Shown here one piece after another: positions 1 to 5,444 of a DNA stretch of 64,000 nucleotides (the first letter of the stretch is position 1; each line of letters opens with the position of its first letter). The position numbers and the translations under genes were made by a program. The stretch spans positions 1 to 64,000 of the forward strand of contig NZ_JAGQCS010000001.1 of assembly GCF_024346315.1 (NCBI RefSeq), given 5' to 3'. This DNA comes from Cyanobium sp. ATX 6F1. Its GTDB lineage: Bacteria; Cyanobacteriota; Cyanobacteriia; PCC-6307; Cyanobiaceae. The notes beneath the pieces are model-generated. The model was not told the origin of the DNA and made no database searches. It saw nothing but the letters and a program-made list of their open reading frames with translations.

Positions 1-2
1 AC

Positions 3-764
3 GATGCCAAGTTCGCCGACTTCGGCATCTGGGTCGACAAGAACGCTGATGGTGTCACCGATGCGGGTGAATTCCACACCCTCCCCGAGGCCGGCATCAC
101 CAGCATCGACCTCACCAGTGATGCTCATGTGGCTTCGGCCGCCGGTGGCGATGTGCTGGTTCACGGCAGCACCACCTACTCCTATGCCGATGGCACCACG
201 GGCCTCGCCCAGGATGTGACCTTCACGGCATCGCTGGCAACGGCCGACACCAGCGCCGATCACAGCGCATTGATTCCAGACGCAACAGTTGTGTCCGATG
301 CAACAGCCGTGCCCGACGCCACCACCGTGACGGCCAGCACGACCGAAAGCACCACCACCACCACCGAGCATGCGCTCGATGCGGCGATCGCCGCCTTGCC
401 CGCCACCCATGTTCAAGATCTGGTCGACACCTTCCTCACCAACCTCCACGCCAACGACACCGATGGCACGATCCTCACCCACAACGATGTGGTCTATGAG
501 CTCGATGTGGCGGTCAGCTCCTTCATCACCGATCACGGCATCACCGCCGACCAGTACCACGACATTCACCAGCAGGTGATCGACCACATCGCCCAGGATC
601 TCCAGGACCATGGCCTGGTGGATCCCACCGCCATCGAACACGATGCGGCCGGCCATGCCGACGGCAGCGACGTCATCGCCGCCCTCGACAACCACTTCCA
701 CGACCTCTACGACACCCACACCATCCACGACGTCCACATGGACGACTACTCCGCCCACGTGTGA
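3..764 (+). CDS. 3' end of a large acidic, probably secreted, repeat-type protein (partial)
   Basis: The reading frame is open from the window edge to the TGA at 762-764, so the N-terminus is missing and about 253 residues are visible. Near the visible start is an EF-hand-like loop, DKNADGVTDAGE, with acidic residues at positions 1, 5, 9 and 12. It sits in the 'D..FGIWVD.N.DG..D.GE...L...GI..IDL' layout typical of giant RTX or cadherin-like bacterial surface proteins. A Thr/Ala-rich linker follows, then a His/Asp-rich helical tail. No GGxGxD nonapeptide repeat is visible in this part. A secreted or surface calcium-binding role is inferred from the loop and composition. A strong terminator follows at 803. 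Confidence 0.7.
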   Translation, partial: DAKFADFGIWVDKNADGVTDAGEFHTLPEAGITSIDLTSDAHVASAAGGDVLVHGSTTYSYADGTTGLAQDVTFTASLATADTSADHSALIPDATVVSDATAVPDATTVTASTTESTTTTTEHALDAAIAALPATHVQDLVDTFLTNLHANDTDGTILTHNDVVYELDVAVSSFITDHGITADQYHDIHQQVIDHIAQDLQDHGLVDPTAIEHDAAGHADGSDVIAALDNHFHDLYDTHTIHDVHMDDYSAHV

Positions 765-802
765 TCGCAACTGCCGCATTGGCGGCCCGATGTTGCCCCT
801 TT

Positions 803-835
803 CCCCGAACGGTTCGCCGCTCGGGGCTTTTGTTT
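803..835 (+). terminator. Rho-independent terminator after the large repeat protein gene
   Basis: CCCCGA (803-808) pairs with TCGGGG (821-826) across a 12-nt loop, and a CTTTTGTTT tract follows at once. It lies 38 bp after the stop of the upstream gene. A related string ending in CTTTTGTTTGGCT recurs at 3541-3560, and a degenerate one at about 2130. Confidence 0.75.
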
Positions 836-901
836 GGCTTGCTGATGCGGGCCTCAATCGACAGCGAACCTACGACTCAAGTGCTACGAGCCGAGTAACA
901 T

Positions 902-996
902 CTGAAATGGGATCAAGTCCTTCCGCGCAACCGCCTCGAGCGCCTCTCTGGAGACCGCAAAAGCCAGTTCAGGATCTACGTAACGACAACCACTGA
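902..996 (+). pseudogene. higB: higB toxin remnant (RelE superfamily)
   Basis: Translation from 902 reads LKWDQVLPRNRLERLSGDRK and then SQFRI. This matches the central 'PxNRLExLxGDRxGQYSIRIND' segment of HigB mRNA interferases. The frame then jumps to the last codons before a TGA at 994-996. Compared with the family, the segment between RI and the C-terminal VDYH is missing, and an in-frame stop lies just upstream. The toxin is therefore truncated at both ends. It sits directly before an intact higA, the usual higBA order. The assignment is from motif recall, not a search. Confidence 0.7.
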
Positions 997-1017
997 ACAC
1001 CGAACACTCGAGGCCCC

Positions 1018-1320
1018 ATGGCCCAGCTTTTGTCCCCCATCCCCCCCGGTGAAATCCTGCAAGAGGAGTTCCTTGTGCCCATGGGGCTCAGCGCCAATGC
1101 CCTCGCCAAGGCGATTGGCGTACCTCGTAACAGAATCTCGCTGATCCTCAAGGGTGATCGAGCCATCACCGCAGACACGGATCTGCGCCTCTCTCGGTTC
1201 TTTGGGCTGAGTGAGGGCTACTGGCTTAGGCTCCAGGTTTCCTTTGACTTGAAGGTTCAGTCCCGGCTGCTCGCCGACCAACTCAAAGCGATCAAACCCT
1301 TCCAGCTGGCCTGTTCCTGA
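1018..1320 (+). CDS. higA: HigA-family XRE antitoxin
   Basis: This 100-residue protein has the HigA/VapI pattern: 'PPGEILQEEFL.PMGLSANALAKAIGVP.NRIS.IL.G.R.IT.DT.LRLSRFFG.S.GYWL.LQ...DL'. A helix-turn-helix occupies roughly residues 24-60. It would normally bind HigB and repress its own promoter. Here the preceding higB (902-996) is broken, so this is an antitoxin without its toxin. The gene is almost repeated at 3217-3473, where it carries a 46-bp deletion. Its direct role now is unknown; it could still act as a repressor or neutralise a related toxin elsewhere. Confidence 0.88.
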   Translation: MAQLLSPIPPGEILQEEFLVPMGLSANALAKAIGVPRNRISLILKGDRAITADTDLRLSRFFGLSEGYWLRLQVSFDLKVQSRLLADQLKAIKPFQLACS

Positions 1321-1324
1321 AGCA

Positions 1325-1417
1325 AATTCAGGATCACCAGTTCGCTGAGGCCGCGGATGTTCATCAGAGAGCCCATCGCCTGGGGTCTCATTGGCTGGCA
1401 TCCAACCCGCTCAGGGC
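1325..1417. repeat. Antiporter 3'-end fragment A
   Basis: The stretch beginning AATTCAGGATCACCAGTTCG and running through GGTGTTCATCAG-like and AGCCCA-CGCCTGG motifs matches 5550-5640. That reference is internal to the 3' part of the CPA2 antiporter gene (minus strand). By eye the first 70 bp are about 80% identical and the match decays after that. It starts just after the higA stop. No function is apparent; it reads as duplicated debris between TA modules. Confidence 0.75.
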
Positions 1418-1433
1418 TTTTCTTGGTATTATG

Positions 1434-1445
1434 AATCGTACGATT
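1434..1445. promoter_or_regulatory. 12-bp perfect palindrome before the phd-like antitoxin
   Basis: AATCGTACGATT is its own reverse complement. It overlaps a TATTAT-like -10 hexamer (TTGGTATTATG) and lies 12 bp before the preferred ATG at 1458. Phd/YefM antitoxins bind short palindromes over their own promoters, so this is a good operator candidate. Its position also argues against the upstream ATG at 1431, which would place the palindrome inside the coding sequence. Confidence 0.55.
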
Positions 1446-1457
1446 AAAGGTGTGGTG

Positions 1458-1727
1458 ATGCAGTCGATTTCAGCCAATGAGCTCAAAATGCGTGGGGTTG
1501 GAGCCATCGCTGAGGCCCTTCAGCAGGGCCCTGAGGTGGGAGTGAGCGTCCGCGGGCAGCTTCGCTACGTCTTGATGGACGCCGAGCACTACCAACACCT
1601 GCGGGAATGTGAACTCGAAGTGGCGCTGATCGAAACCCGCGCCGATCTCGCCGCCGGTCGCTTCGTGGTGGAGTCCGCTGAAGACCATCTCAAGCGATTG
1701 GAGCAAATGGAATCCGATGATCTGTGA
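1458..1727 (+). CDS. Phd/YefM-family antitoxin
   Basis: An 89-residue protein beginning MQSISANELKMRGVGAIAEA. This matches the Phd fold: a short N-terminal strand, then helices, then 'V.VRGQ..YVLMD.E.Y..LRE.E...AL.E...DL..GR.V..S.E.H...L'. The N-terminal half should bind DNA and the acidic C-terminal tail should wrap the toxin. An in-frame ATG at 1431 is possible but would cover the palindrome. The stop overlaps the toxin's GTG start by 4 nt, so the two are translationally coupled. Its C-terminal motif ETRADLAAGR recurs in the hybrid frame at 5307-5444. Confidence 0.85.
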   Translation: MQSISANELKMRGVGAIAEALQQGPEVGVSVRGQLRYVLMDAEHYQHLRECELEVALIETRADLAAGRFVVESAEDHLKRLEQMESDDL

Positions 1728-2005
1728 ATTGGACGCTCGTCGTTACCGGCCACTTTTCAAAAAAGGCAAAAAAGTTCCTCAAACAGCATCCGGAACAATC
1801 AAAGCTTTACCTGAAAATCCTGCTCCTACTTGAGGCCAACCCTTATCACCCCTCCCTGCGCCTGCATCCACTCCAAGGCAAGCACAAGGGCCTTCATTCC
1901 GTTTCGATGAACATGAGCTACCGGATCACCCTTGAATTCTTAATCGAAGGGAATCAATTGATTCTCATCGACATCGGCGATCATGATGCGATCTACAGAG
2001 GCTGA
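1724..2005 (+). CDS. RelE/YafQ-type toxin (mRNA interferase), intact
   Basis: This 93-residue basic protein starts at a GTG overlapping the antitoxin stop (GTGA). It carries the family pattern 'F.KKAKKFLKQHP', 'NPYHPSLRLHPLQGK.KGL.SVS.N.SYRI.LEF' and 'LIDIGDHD.IY'. The conserved Arg in LRLH, the Arg of SYRI and the terminal His-Asp are features expected of RelE-type ribosome-dependent RNases. This is one of only two canonical toxin-antitoxin pairs in the array with both members apparently complete. Cleavage activity is inferred from family membership only. Confidence 0.87.
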   Translation: MNWTLVVTGHFSKKAKKFLKQHPEQSKLYLKILLLLEANPYHPSLRLHPLQGKHKGLHSVSMNMSYRITLEFLIEGNQLILIDIGDHDAIYRG

Positions 2006-2015
2006 CTTACGCGCC

Positions 2016-2056
2016 GTCGCCCCATAGCCCAACCATTGCGGCAGCGTCGATGGCTG
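2016..2056. repeat. Antiporter 3'-end fragment D
   Basis: GTCGCCCCATAGCCCAACCATTGCGGCAGCG closely resembles CACCCCATAACCCAACCGTTGCAGCAGCG at about 5435-5465, which is the last codons and stop region of the CPA2 antiporter gene. It follows the relE stop by about 10 bp. In the reference copy the same motif follows a Phd-like fragment, so both junctions join TA coding DNA to the antiporter end. Confidence 0.65.
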
Positions 2057-2059
2057 CTT

Positions 2060-2116
2060 TTACACGATCAAGCGCTTCCGAAACTCCGGCGCGAAATCGG
2101 CACCATTCAGACAGAA
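2060..2116 (-). pseudogene. DUF2442 C-terminal fragment
   Basis: On the minus strand the frame reads FCLNGADFAPEFRKRLIV and then stops. This is nearly the same as the C-terminal 'VCWPNGADFAPEFLKGLV' of the intact DUF2442 gene at 2493-2741. No N-terminal part can be found nearby. It is a remnant of a second DUF2442 copy, probably from duplication within the array. Confidence 0.7.
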
Positions 2117-2191
2117 GATGGTGCGAAGATGGGAGCTTTTGCTTGGCCTGCTGATGTGCGGGTCCACGATCGAAGACATAGGCGGCCGGCA

Positions 2192-2434
2192 TCAGAAGAA
2201 CTCCACGCCAACGGCCTCTTCATTGTCCACGGCTGAATGAAGGTTGTCAGGAGTGATGCCTGAGAGCAGATCTTCCAGCTTGAACCGAACAGGAAATGTC
2301 GGCTTCATGATCAGCTCACCCTCAACAACATTCAGACTGACTTCTGAGCCAGGAACGACTCCGACCTCTTCGGCAAGGGCGCGTGGGATCCGCACACCAA
2401 GGCTGTTTGCCCACTTCTGCACCCGTGTTCCCAT
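2192..2434 (-). CDS. MazE/AbrB-fold antitoxin without a partner
   Basis: An 80-residue protein beginning MGTRVQKWANSLGVRIPRAL, then 'EEVGV.PGSEV.L.V..GEL.MKP'. This is the swapped-hairpin AbrB/MazE DNA-binding fold; the acidic C-terminus would hold a MazF-like toxin. I chose the ATG at 2434 because upstream codons of the longer open frame have no family resemblance and run into the DUF2442 gene. A mazF would normally follow directly, but downstream (below 2192) only a DUF2442 fragment and antiporter debris are found. It is co-oriented with DUF4160-DUF2442, 58 bp after the latter. Confidence 0.8.
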   Translation of the reverse strand: MGTRVQKWANSLGVRIPRALAEEVGVVPGSEVSLNVVEGELIMKPTFPVRFKLEDLLSGITPDNLHSAVDNEEAVGVEFF

Positions 2435-2492
2435 GGCCCGATGGCGGCTATACGAAGAGTATCCGCCATCATGCTGTTGCTGGATCTTGTTG

Positions 2493-2741
2493 TTAGGCGG
2501 GCTGCTTTTGCAAGACCAAGCCCTTGAGAAACTCTGGTGCGAAGTCGGCACCATTGGGCCAGCAGACTGTTCGCAGCTCAGGATCGAGATAGGCTTCTTT
2601 GAATTGATCGGGATCAAGAAGCTCTTCAAAGATTGGACCTGTCAGCTGCTCAGCCATGTCAACCTCTCCATGGGTCCCGTCGTCGAAATGAAGCAATAGG
2701 CGATGCCCAGCAATGACTTGAGCAGATGTGACGTGAAGCAT
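2493..2741 (-). CDS. DUF2442 protein, putative TA partner
   Basis: An 82-residue protein of the DUF2442 family, which resembles NADH-quinone oxidoreductase subunit NuoE-associated and TA-linked small proteins in databases. It contains 'GHRLLLHFDDGTHGEVDM...L.GP.FE.L.DP..F..A.LD.EL.TVCWPNGADFAPE.L'. The last motif is the family hallmark. Together with the upstream DUF4160 gene (20 bp apart) it forms the common DUF4160-DUF2442 pair, often predicted to be a toxin-antitoxin module although biochemical proof is scarce. Both genes look complete. A second, truncated copy lies at 2060-2116. Confidence 0.82.
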   Translation of the reverse strand: MLHVTSAQVIAGHRLLLHFDDGTHGEVDMAEQLTGPIFEELLDPDQFKEAYLDPELRTVCWPNGADFAPEFLKGLVLQKQPA

Positions 2742-2761
2742 GATGGATACAAAATAAGGAA

Positions 2762-3019
2762 CTACTCAAGAGGTGAAATCGGCGATAGCGCCTCGTGGCG
2801 ACGCGCTCGATCCCAGTCAAGCATCAACTCATCGCGATGCTGCTGGTACCACTCCAACACGTGAGAAAGAGCTCTCCTTGGAAATTGACCGGTGACAACG
2901 CCATCAGCAATGTTGACCGTGATCTCATACTCGCCATAGATTGCATGGAAATGTGGTGGATCGTGATCTCGATAAAGGATAGCTATTGCGATCCCAAGGA
3001 AGCGGCTGATAACTGGCAT
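2762..3019 (-). CDS. DUF4160 protein, putative TA toxin
   Basis: An 85-residue protein starting MPVISRFLGIAIAILYRDHD. It has the family pattern 'PTIS.F.G..I.....DH.PPHFHA.YGE....I.I.DG...G..P.R.L..V..W...H..EL..DW..A'. The conserved PPHFHA block and acidic 'ELMLDWDRA' are present. It is the first gene of a three-gene minus-strand run (DUF4160, DUF2442, mazE). A promoter-like pair sits immediately upstream. Function is unproven; pairing with DUF2442 is the basis for the TA suggestion. Confidence 0.82.
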   Translation of the reverse strand: MPVISRFLGIAIAILYRDHDPPHFHAIYGEYEITVNIADGVVTGQFPRRALSHVLEWYQQHRDELMLDWDRARRHEALSPISPLE

Positions 3020-3025
3020 CTATAA

Positions 3026-3053
3026 ACAATAGCGTAAAATTGGACAGTCGCAA
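3026..3053 (-). promoter_or_regulatory. Candidate promoter of the DUF4160-DUF2442-mazE run
   Basis: On the minus strand TTGCGA (3053-3048) and TATTGT (3031-3026) are spaced by 16 nt. Only 6 nt separate the -10 from the ATG at 3019, so the transcript would be almost leaderless. Weak consensus; position is the main support. Confidence 0.3.
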
Positions 3054-3099
3054 AACTCAGGTCAAGGCCAATCTAATGGACAAGCCATTGCCTCATTAG

Positions 3100-3195
3100 G
3101 CTCCGTATAAGATCCGCATCAATGACCAATTCCGCCTTTGCTTTGTCTGGTCAGCTGACGAGGCTAGCGATGTTGAAATCGTTGATTATCACTGA
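3100..3195 (+). pseudogene. higB: higB remnant, second copy (C-terminal third)
   Basis: The frame reads APYKIRINDQFRLCFVWSAD and ends in EIVDYH before the TGA at 3193-3195. This is the C-terminal third of HigB, including the 'IRINDQ.RLCFVW' strand and the VDYH end that carries a catalytic His in the family. A TAG lies directly upstream in the same frame and no N-terminal sequence is recognisable. It keeps the part that the first copy (902-996) lost, so the two remnants decayed independently. Confidence 0.78.
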
Positions 3196-3216
3196 ACACC
3201 TAACACTCGAGGTCCT

Positions 3217-3473
3217 ATGGCACAGCTTCTGCACCCCCATCCCCCCAGTCAAATCCTACAAGAGGAGTTCCTTGTGCCCATGGGGCTCAGCGCCAATGCC
3301 CTCGCCAAAGCGATTGGCGTGCCTCGTAACAGAATCTGCGCCTCTCTCGGTTCTTTGGGCTGAGTGAGGGCTACTGGCTTCGGCTCCAAGTCTCCTTTGA
3401 CTTGAAAGTTCAGTCCCGGCTGCTCGCCGACCAACTCTCAGCAATCAAACCCTTCCCGCTTGCCTGCGCCTGA
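3217..3473 (+). pseudogene. higA: higA antitoxin, second copy, frameshifted
   Basis: This is a near-identical copy of 1018-1320. It begins MAQLLHPHPPSQILQEEFLV and matches through VPRNRI. A 46-bp deletion between two ATC triplets then shifts the frame, giving a stop at 3361-3363. The remaining C-terminal codons (GYWLRLQVSFDLKVQSRLLA region) are still present in another frame up to 3473. The deletion removes the end of the helix-turn-helix and the following linker. This is the only TA locus in the array where both partners are broken. Confidence 0.85.
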
Positions 3474-3476
3474 AGC

Positions 3477-3547
3477 AAATTCAGGATCACCAGTTCGCTG
3501 AGGCGGAGGGTGTTCGGCTACACCACAACCGCCCGAGCCGCTCGGGC
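3477..3547. repeat. Antiporter 3'-end fragment B
   Basis: AAATTCAGGATCACCAGTTCGCTGAGGC is shared with fragment A. After GGGTGTTC the match fades and then returns at CGGGCC. As with A, it starts directly after a higA stop codon, so the higA-fragment junction was probably duplicated as one unit. Confidence 0.65.
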
Positions 3548-3557
3548 CTTTTGTTTG
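3531..3557 (+). terminator. Rho-independent terminator
   Basis: GCCCGAG (3531-3537), loop CCG, CTCGGGC (3541-3547), then CTTTTGTTT. A compact 7-bp stem with a clear T tract. It would end transcription from the higBA-2 remnant. Confidence 0.75.
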
Positions 3558-3571
3558 GCTCAGCGGCCTCG

Positions 3572-3599
3572 TTGCTAACTGCATCATTTTTGGTACAAT
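3572..3599 (+). promoter_or_regulatory. Candidate promoter of the Gp49-like TA operon
   Basis: TTGCTA (3572-3577) and TACAAT (3594-3599) are 16 nt apart. They sit between a terminator and the toxin remnant that starts near 3624, which makes a real operon promoter plausible. Confidence 0.5.
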
Positions 3600-3623
3600 T
3601 TCGCCATACAGGCTCCTACCGTC

Positions 3624-3934
3624 GTGGGCAAACCCCCCATCCTGCGGGTCCTCTTCTTTCATTCTCAGTCAGGGAGAGAACCGGTGAGAGAGTGGTTACT
3701 GGACCAAAAGCGTGAGGATCGCAAGGCCCTTGGGTATGCCGTTGATGCAAGCTAGAGCCCGGTCTTTTGGAGGTAAGGTCGGATATCGACAAAGGTATCG
3801 CGCGTGTAATTTTCACTGTTGAAGATGACGCCATGATCCTCCTTCACGGCTTTGTAAAAAAGTCGGCCAAGATGCCGACGGCGGAACTCAAAACCGCGAA
3901 AGCACGTCTTGCCACACTACTTGGATCAAAATGA
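3624..3934 (+). pseudogene. Gp49/HigB-like (DUF891) toxin, disrupted
   Basis: The N-terminal frame reads LFFHSQSGREPVREWLLDQK then EDRKAL. The C-terminal frame reads KLEPGLLEVRSDIDKGIARV then FTVEDDAMILLHGFVKKSAK. Both match phage-derived Gp49-like toxins ('G.EPVREWL', 'L..GL.EVRS', 'GIARV.FT', 'LLHGF.KK'). Between them, about 40 nt encoding the 'IGEDIKTVEYGWP' region are missing, and GMPLM lies in a third frame, so at least two disruptions separate the halves. The GTG at 3624 is the likely original start. The end overlaps the intact antitoxin start. Confidence 0.8.
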
Positions 3935-4215
3935 TGGACGAGCAACATCTTGGCAGCGACTTTAATGATTTCCTCCGCGACGAGCGTCTCCTGGATGATG
4001 CAGAGGCCGTTGCCGCAAAGCGTGTCGTCGCCTTTCAGATCGCTCAGGAGATGAGGCGCGCACAGCTAACGAAAACTCAGTTGGCGCAGCGTATGAAGAC
4101 GAGCAGACCGGTAGTGGATCGTCTCCTTGATCCCTCGAATCGCTCGGTCACTCTCTCGACGCTCGGGAGGGCAGCAACAGCTGTAGGTAAAACTCTCAAA
4201 ATCGAACTTACGTAA
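3931..4215 (+). CDS. XRE-family antitoxin of the Gp49-like system
   Basis: A 94-residue protein with an acidic N-terminus (FNDFLRDERLLDDAEAVAAK) and a helix-turn-helix 'EMRRAQLTKTQLAQRMKTSRPVVDRLLDP', followed by 'SVTLSTLGRAATAVGKTLKIEL'. This is the standard antitoxin partner of Gp49-like toxins. Two adjacent ATGs (3931, 3934) can start it; both overlap the toxin's TGA. The frame is complete although its toxin is broken. Confidence 0.85.
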   Translation: MMDEQHLGSDFNDFLRDERLLDDAEAVAAKRVVAFQIAQEMRRAQLTKTQLAQRMKTSRPVVDRLLDPSNRSVTLSTLGRAATAVGKTLKIELT

Positions 4216-4253
4216 TAGCTTGCCCAATACCTACTTTGAAGGATGGGCCTGAA

Positions 4254-4385
4254 CCAGATTCAGATTTACCCGTTAGGTGAGGCCGCGGGTGTTCATCAGA
4301 GAGCCCATCGCCTACGACTGCTTTGTTGGCAGCCCTCCAACCGCTCAGAGCACACCCCTTGGCCGCCAGGTATCCGACGACGACC
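4254..4385. repeat. Antiporter 3'-end fragment C (longest)
   Basis: From AGATTCAG through GGTGAGGCCGCGGGTGTTCA and AGAGAGCCCATCGCCT to CACACCCC...CAGGTAT, this follows 5550-5660 of the antiporter gene. It shares AGAGAGCCCATCGCCT and CCAACC(C)GCTCAG with fragment A where the antiporter has CCAGCCCACCGCCT. A and C therefore have a common ancestor that is not the present antiporter sequence. Confidence 0.7.
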
Positions 4386-4439
4386 CCTTGATGGCCCACG
4401 TCAGAATGGGAAAATTTCCTGCACCCCCGCTCACACCTC

Positions 4440-4673
4440 ATGACGTCACCTTCTCCACCCCTGATCACCTGCACACCAGGCGTACGCAGCGGTAAGCCGT
4501 GCATGGCCGGAACGCGCATCACCGTATCGGATGTGCTCGCGTACCTCGCCAGAGGCATGAGCCAAGAGGAAATCCTGGCTGATTTCCCCGATCTGCAGCC
4601 TGAACACATCCAGGCCGTGTTGCGCTACGCCGCCGAACGCGAGAAGCGGCTCAGCGAACTCACCGTGGCCTGA
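4440..4673 (+). CDS. DUF433 antitoxin
   Basis: A 77-residue DUF433 protein: 'ITCTPGVRSGKPCMAGTRITVSDVLAYLARGMSQEEILADFPDL...HI.A.LRYAAERE'. 'GKPC.AGTRI.V' followed by 'ILADFP.L' is the family signature, with a winged-helix-like DNA-binding fold. DUF433 proteins usually precede a PIN-like DUF5615 toxin. Here that partner starts 8 bp after the stop but is broken. The frame itself is intact. Confidence 0.85.
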   Translation: MTSPSPPLITCTPGVRSGKPCMAGTRITVSDVLAYLARGMSQEEILADFPDLQPEHIQAVLRYAAEREKRLSELTVA

Positions 4674-4681
4674 GCAGTGCC

Positions 4682-4951
4682 ATGGCCGGCCGTTTGCTGT
4701 TGGATGAAAATCTCAGCCCTCGGCTTGTCAGACCACTCGCAACGCAGTCCCCGGGCAGCAAGCATGTGCATAGATAAAATGATGTTCGCAGCTTGAGCCT
4801 GCTGCGCGGGGCGCCACCGCAGGTGATCTGGCTGGTGGTCGGCAACTCCAGCTCCGCGGTGATCCTGCGGATCCTGTTGACCCACATCAACGCCATCGAG
4901 GCCTTCATCAGCGAACCCAACACCGCCCTGCTCACGCTTCGCAAGCCCTGA
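4682..4951 (+). pseudogene. DUF5615 PIN-like toxin, internally deleted
   Basis: The start reads MAGRLLLDENLSPRLVRPLA, with the LDENLSPRLV motif and first acidic residue of the family, then stops at 4775-4777. A second segment in another frame reads SLSLLRGAPPQVIWLVVGNS and continues through AIEAFISEPNTALLTL to a TGA at 4949-4951. The middle part, with the 'D..I...A...G..ivT.D.DF' PIN residues, is missing. Both ends match the family well, so this is a deletion and not two genes. Partner of the DUF433 gene. Confidence 0.85.
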
Positions 4952-5040
4952 CGACTGTCGGCCCATCGGGGCAAGCCGATCGCTGGCCCGTTCAGGTGAC
5001 CCAGAACCCGTAGCAGAATGGTGACAACACCACCAAGCCC

Positions 5041-5253
5041 ATGACCACCTACTCCGCTGTCGTCGAACGCTGCCCCACGACCGGGCTGCTGGTCGGCTAC
5101 GTGCCCGGCTTTCCGGGAGCCCATAGCCAGGCGGCAAGCCTTGATGAATTGCAAACCAATCTTGAGGAGGTGATTGGAATGCTTCTGGAAGACGGACAAC
5201 CACAGCTAGAAGGTGATTTCGTCGGGCTTCAACAGATACACATCGCGAGCTGA
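5041..5253 (+). CDS. hicB: HicB-like antitoxin
   Basis: A 70-residue protein: 'YSAVVERCP.TGLLVGYVPGFPGAHSQA.SLDEL..NL.EVI.MLLE'. This is the RNase H-like fold of HicB antitoxins. The C-terminal DNA-binding extension seen in longer HicB proteins is absent. The order hicB-hicA with a toxin directly downstream is the common cyanobacterial layout. Its hicA is reduced to a short N-terminal stub. Confidence 0.82.
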   Translation: MTTYSAVVERCPTTGLLVGYVPGFPGAHSQAASLDELQTNLEEVIGMLLEDGQPQLEGDFVGLQQIHIAS

Positions 5254-5256
5254 ATC

Positions 5257-5310
5257 TTGGGCCGACTTCCTGTTCTCAAGCCATCAGAAGTGGTGCGAAT
5301 CCTGATATGA
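5257..5310 (+). pseudogene. hicA: hicA toxin N-terminal stub
   Basis: The frame starting at TTG 5257, 3 bp after hicB, reads GRLPVLKPSEVVRIL before a TGA. This equals the first strand and helix of HicA ('GKLPVLK..EVV..L...GF'). The double-stranded-RNA-binding-like core with the catalytic His (GSH motif) is missing. The stop overlaps the ATG of the next hybrid frame (ATGA). Confidence 0.78.
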
Positions 5311-5444
5311 AACCCTTTTTCTACAATTCAGCAGACTCAGACGATCAATTGAGCGACGACCTCCTGCAGGCGCTGGAAGAAACCCGCGCCGATCTCGCCG
5401 CTGGGCGCTATGTGATCAACTCCGATCAGCCCCCCACCCCATAA
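5307..5444 (+). pseudogene. Hybrid 45-codon frame: Phd-like tail fused to the antiporter 3' end
   Basis: An open frame from ATG 5307 begins MKPFFYNSADSDDQLSDDLL and then carries LEETRADLAAGRYV, close to the tail of the Phd antitoxin at 1458 (IETRADLAAGRFV). It ends in PPTP inside sequence complementary to the antiporter's last codons. It overlaps the hicA stub stop by 4 nt. It lacks the DNA-binding half of Phd, so I treat it as a fusion remnant. It could still be translated as a toxin-binding peptide; that is speculation. Confidence 0.55.

Noticed and set aside
1431-1457. Upstream ATG for the Phd-like antitoxin
   Set aside because: It would put the AATCGTACGATT palindrome inside the coding region and add residues not seen in the family.
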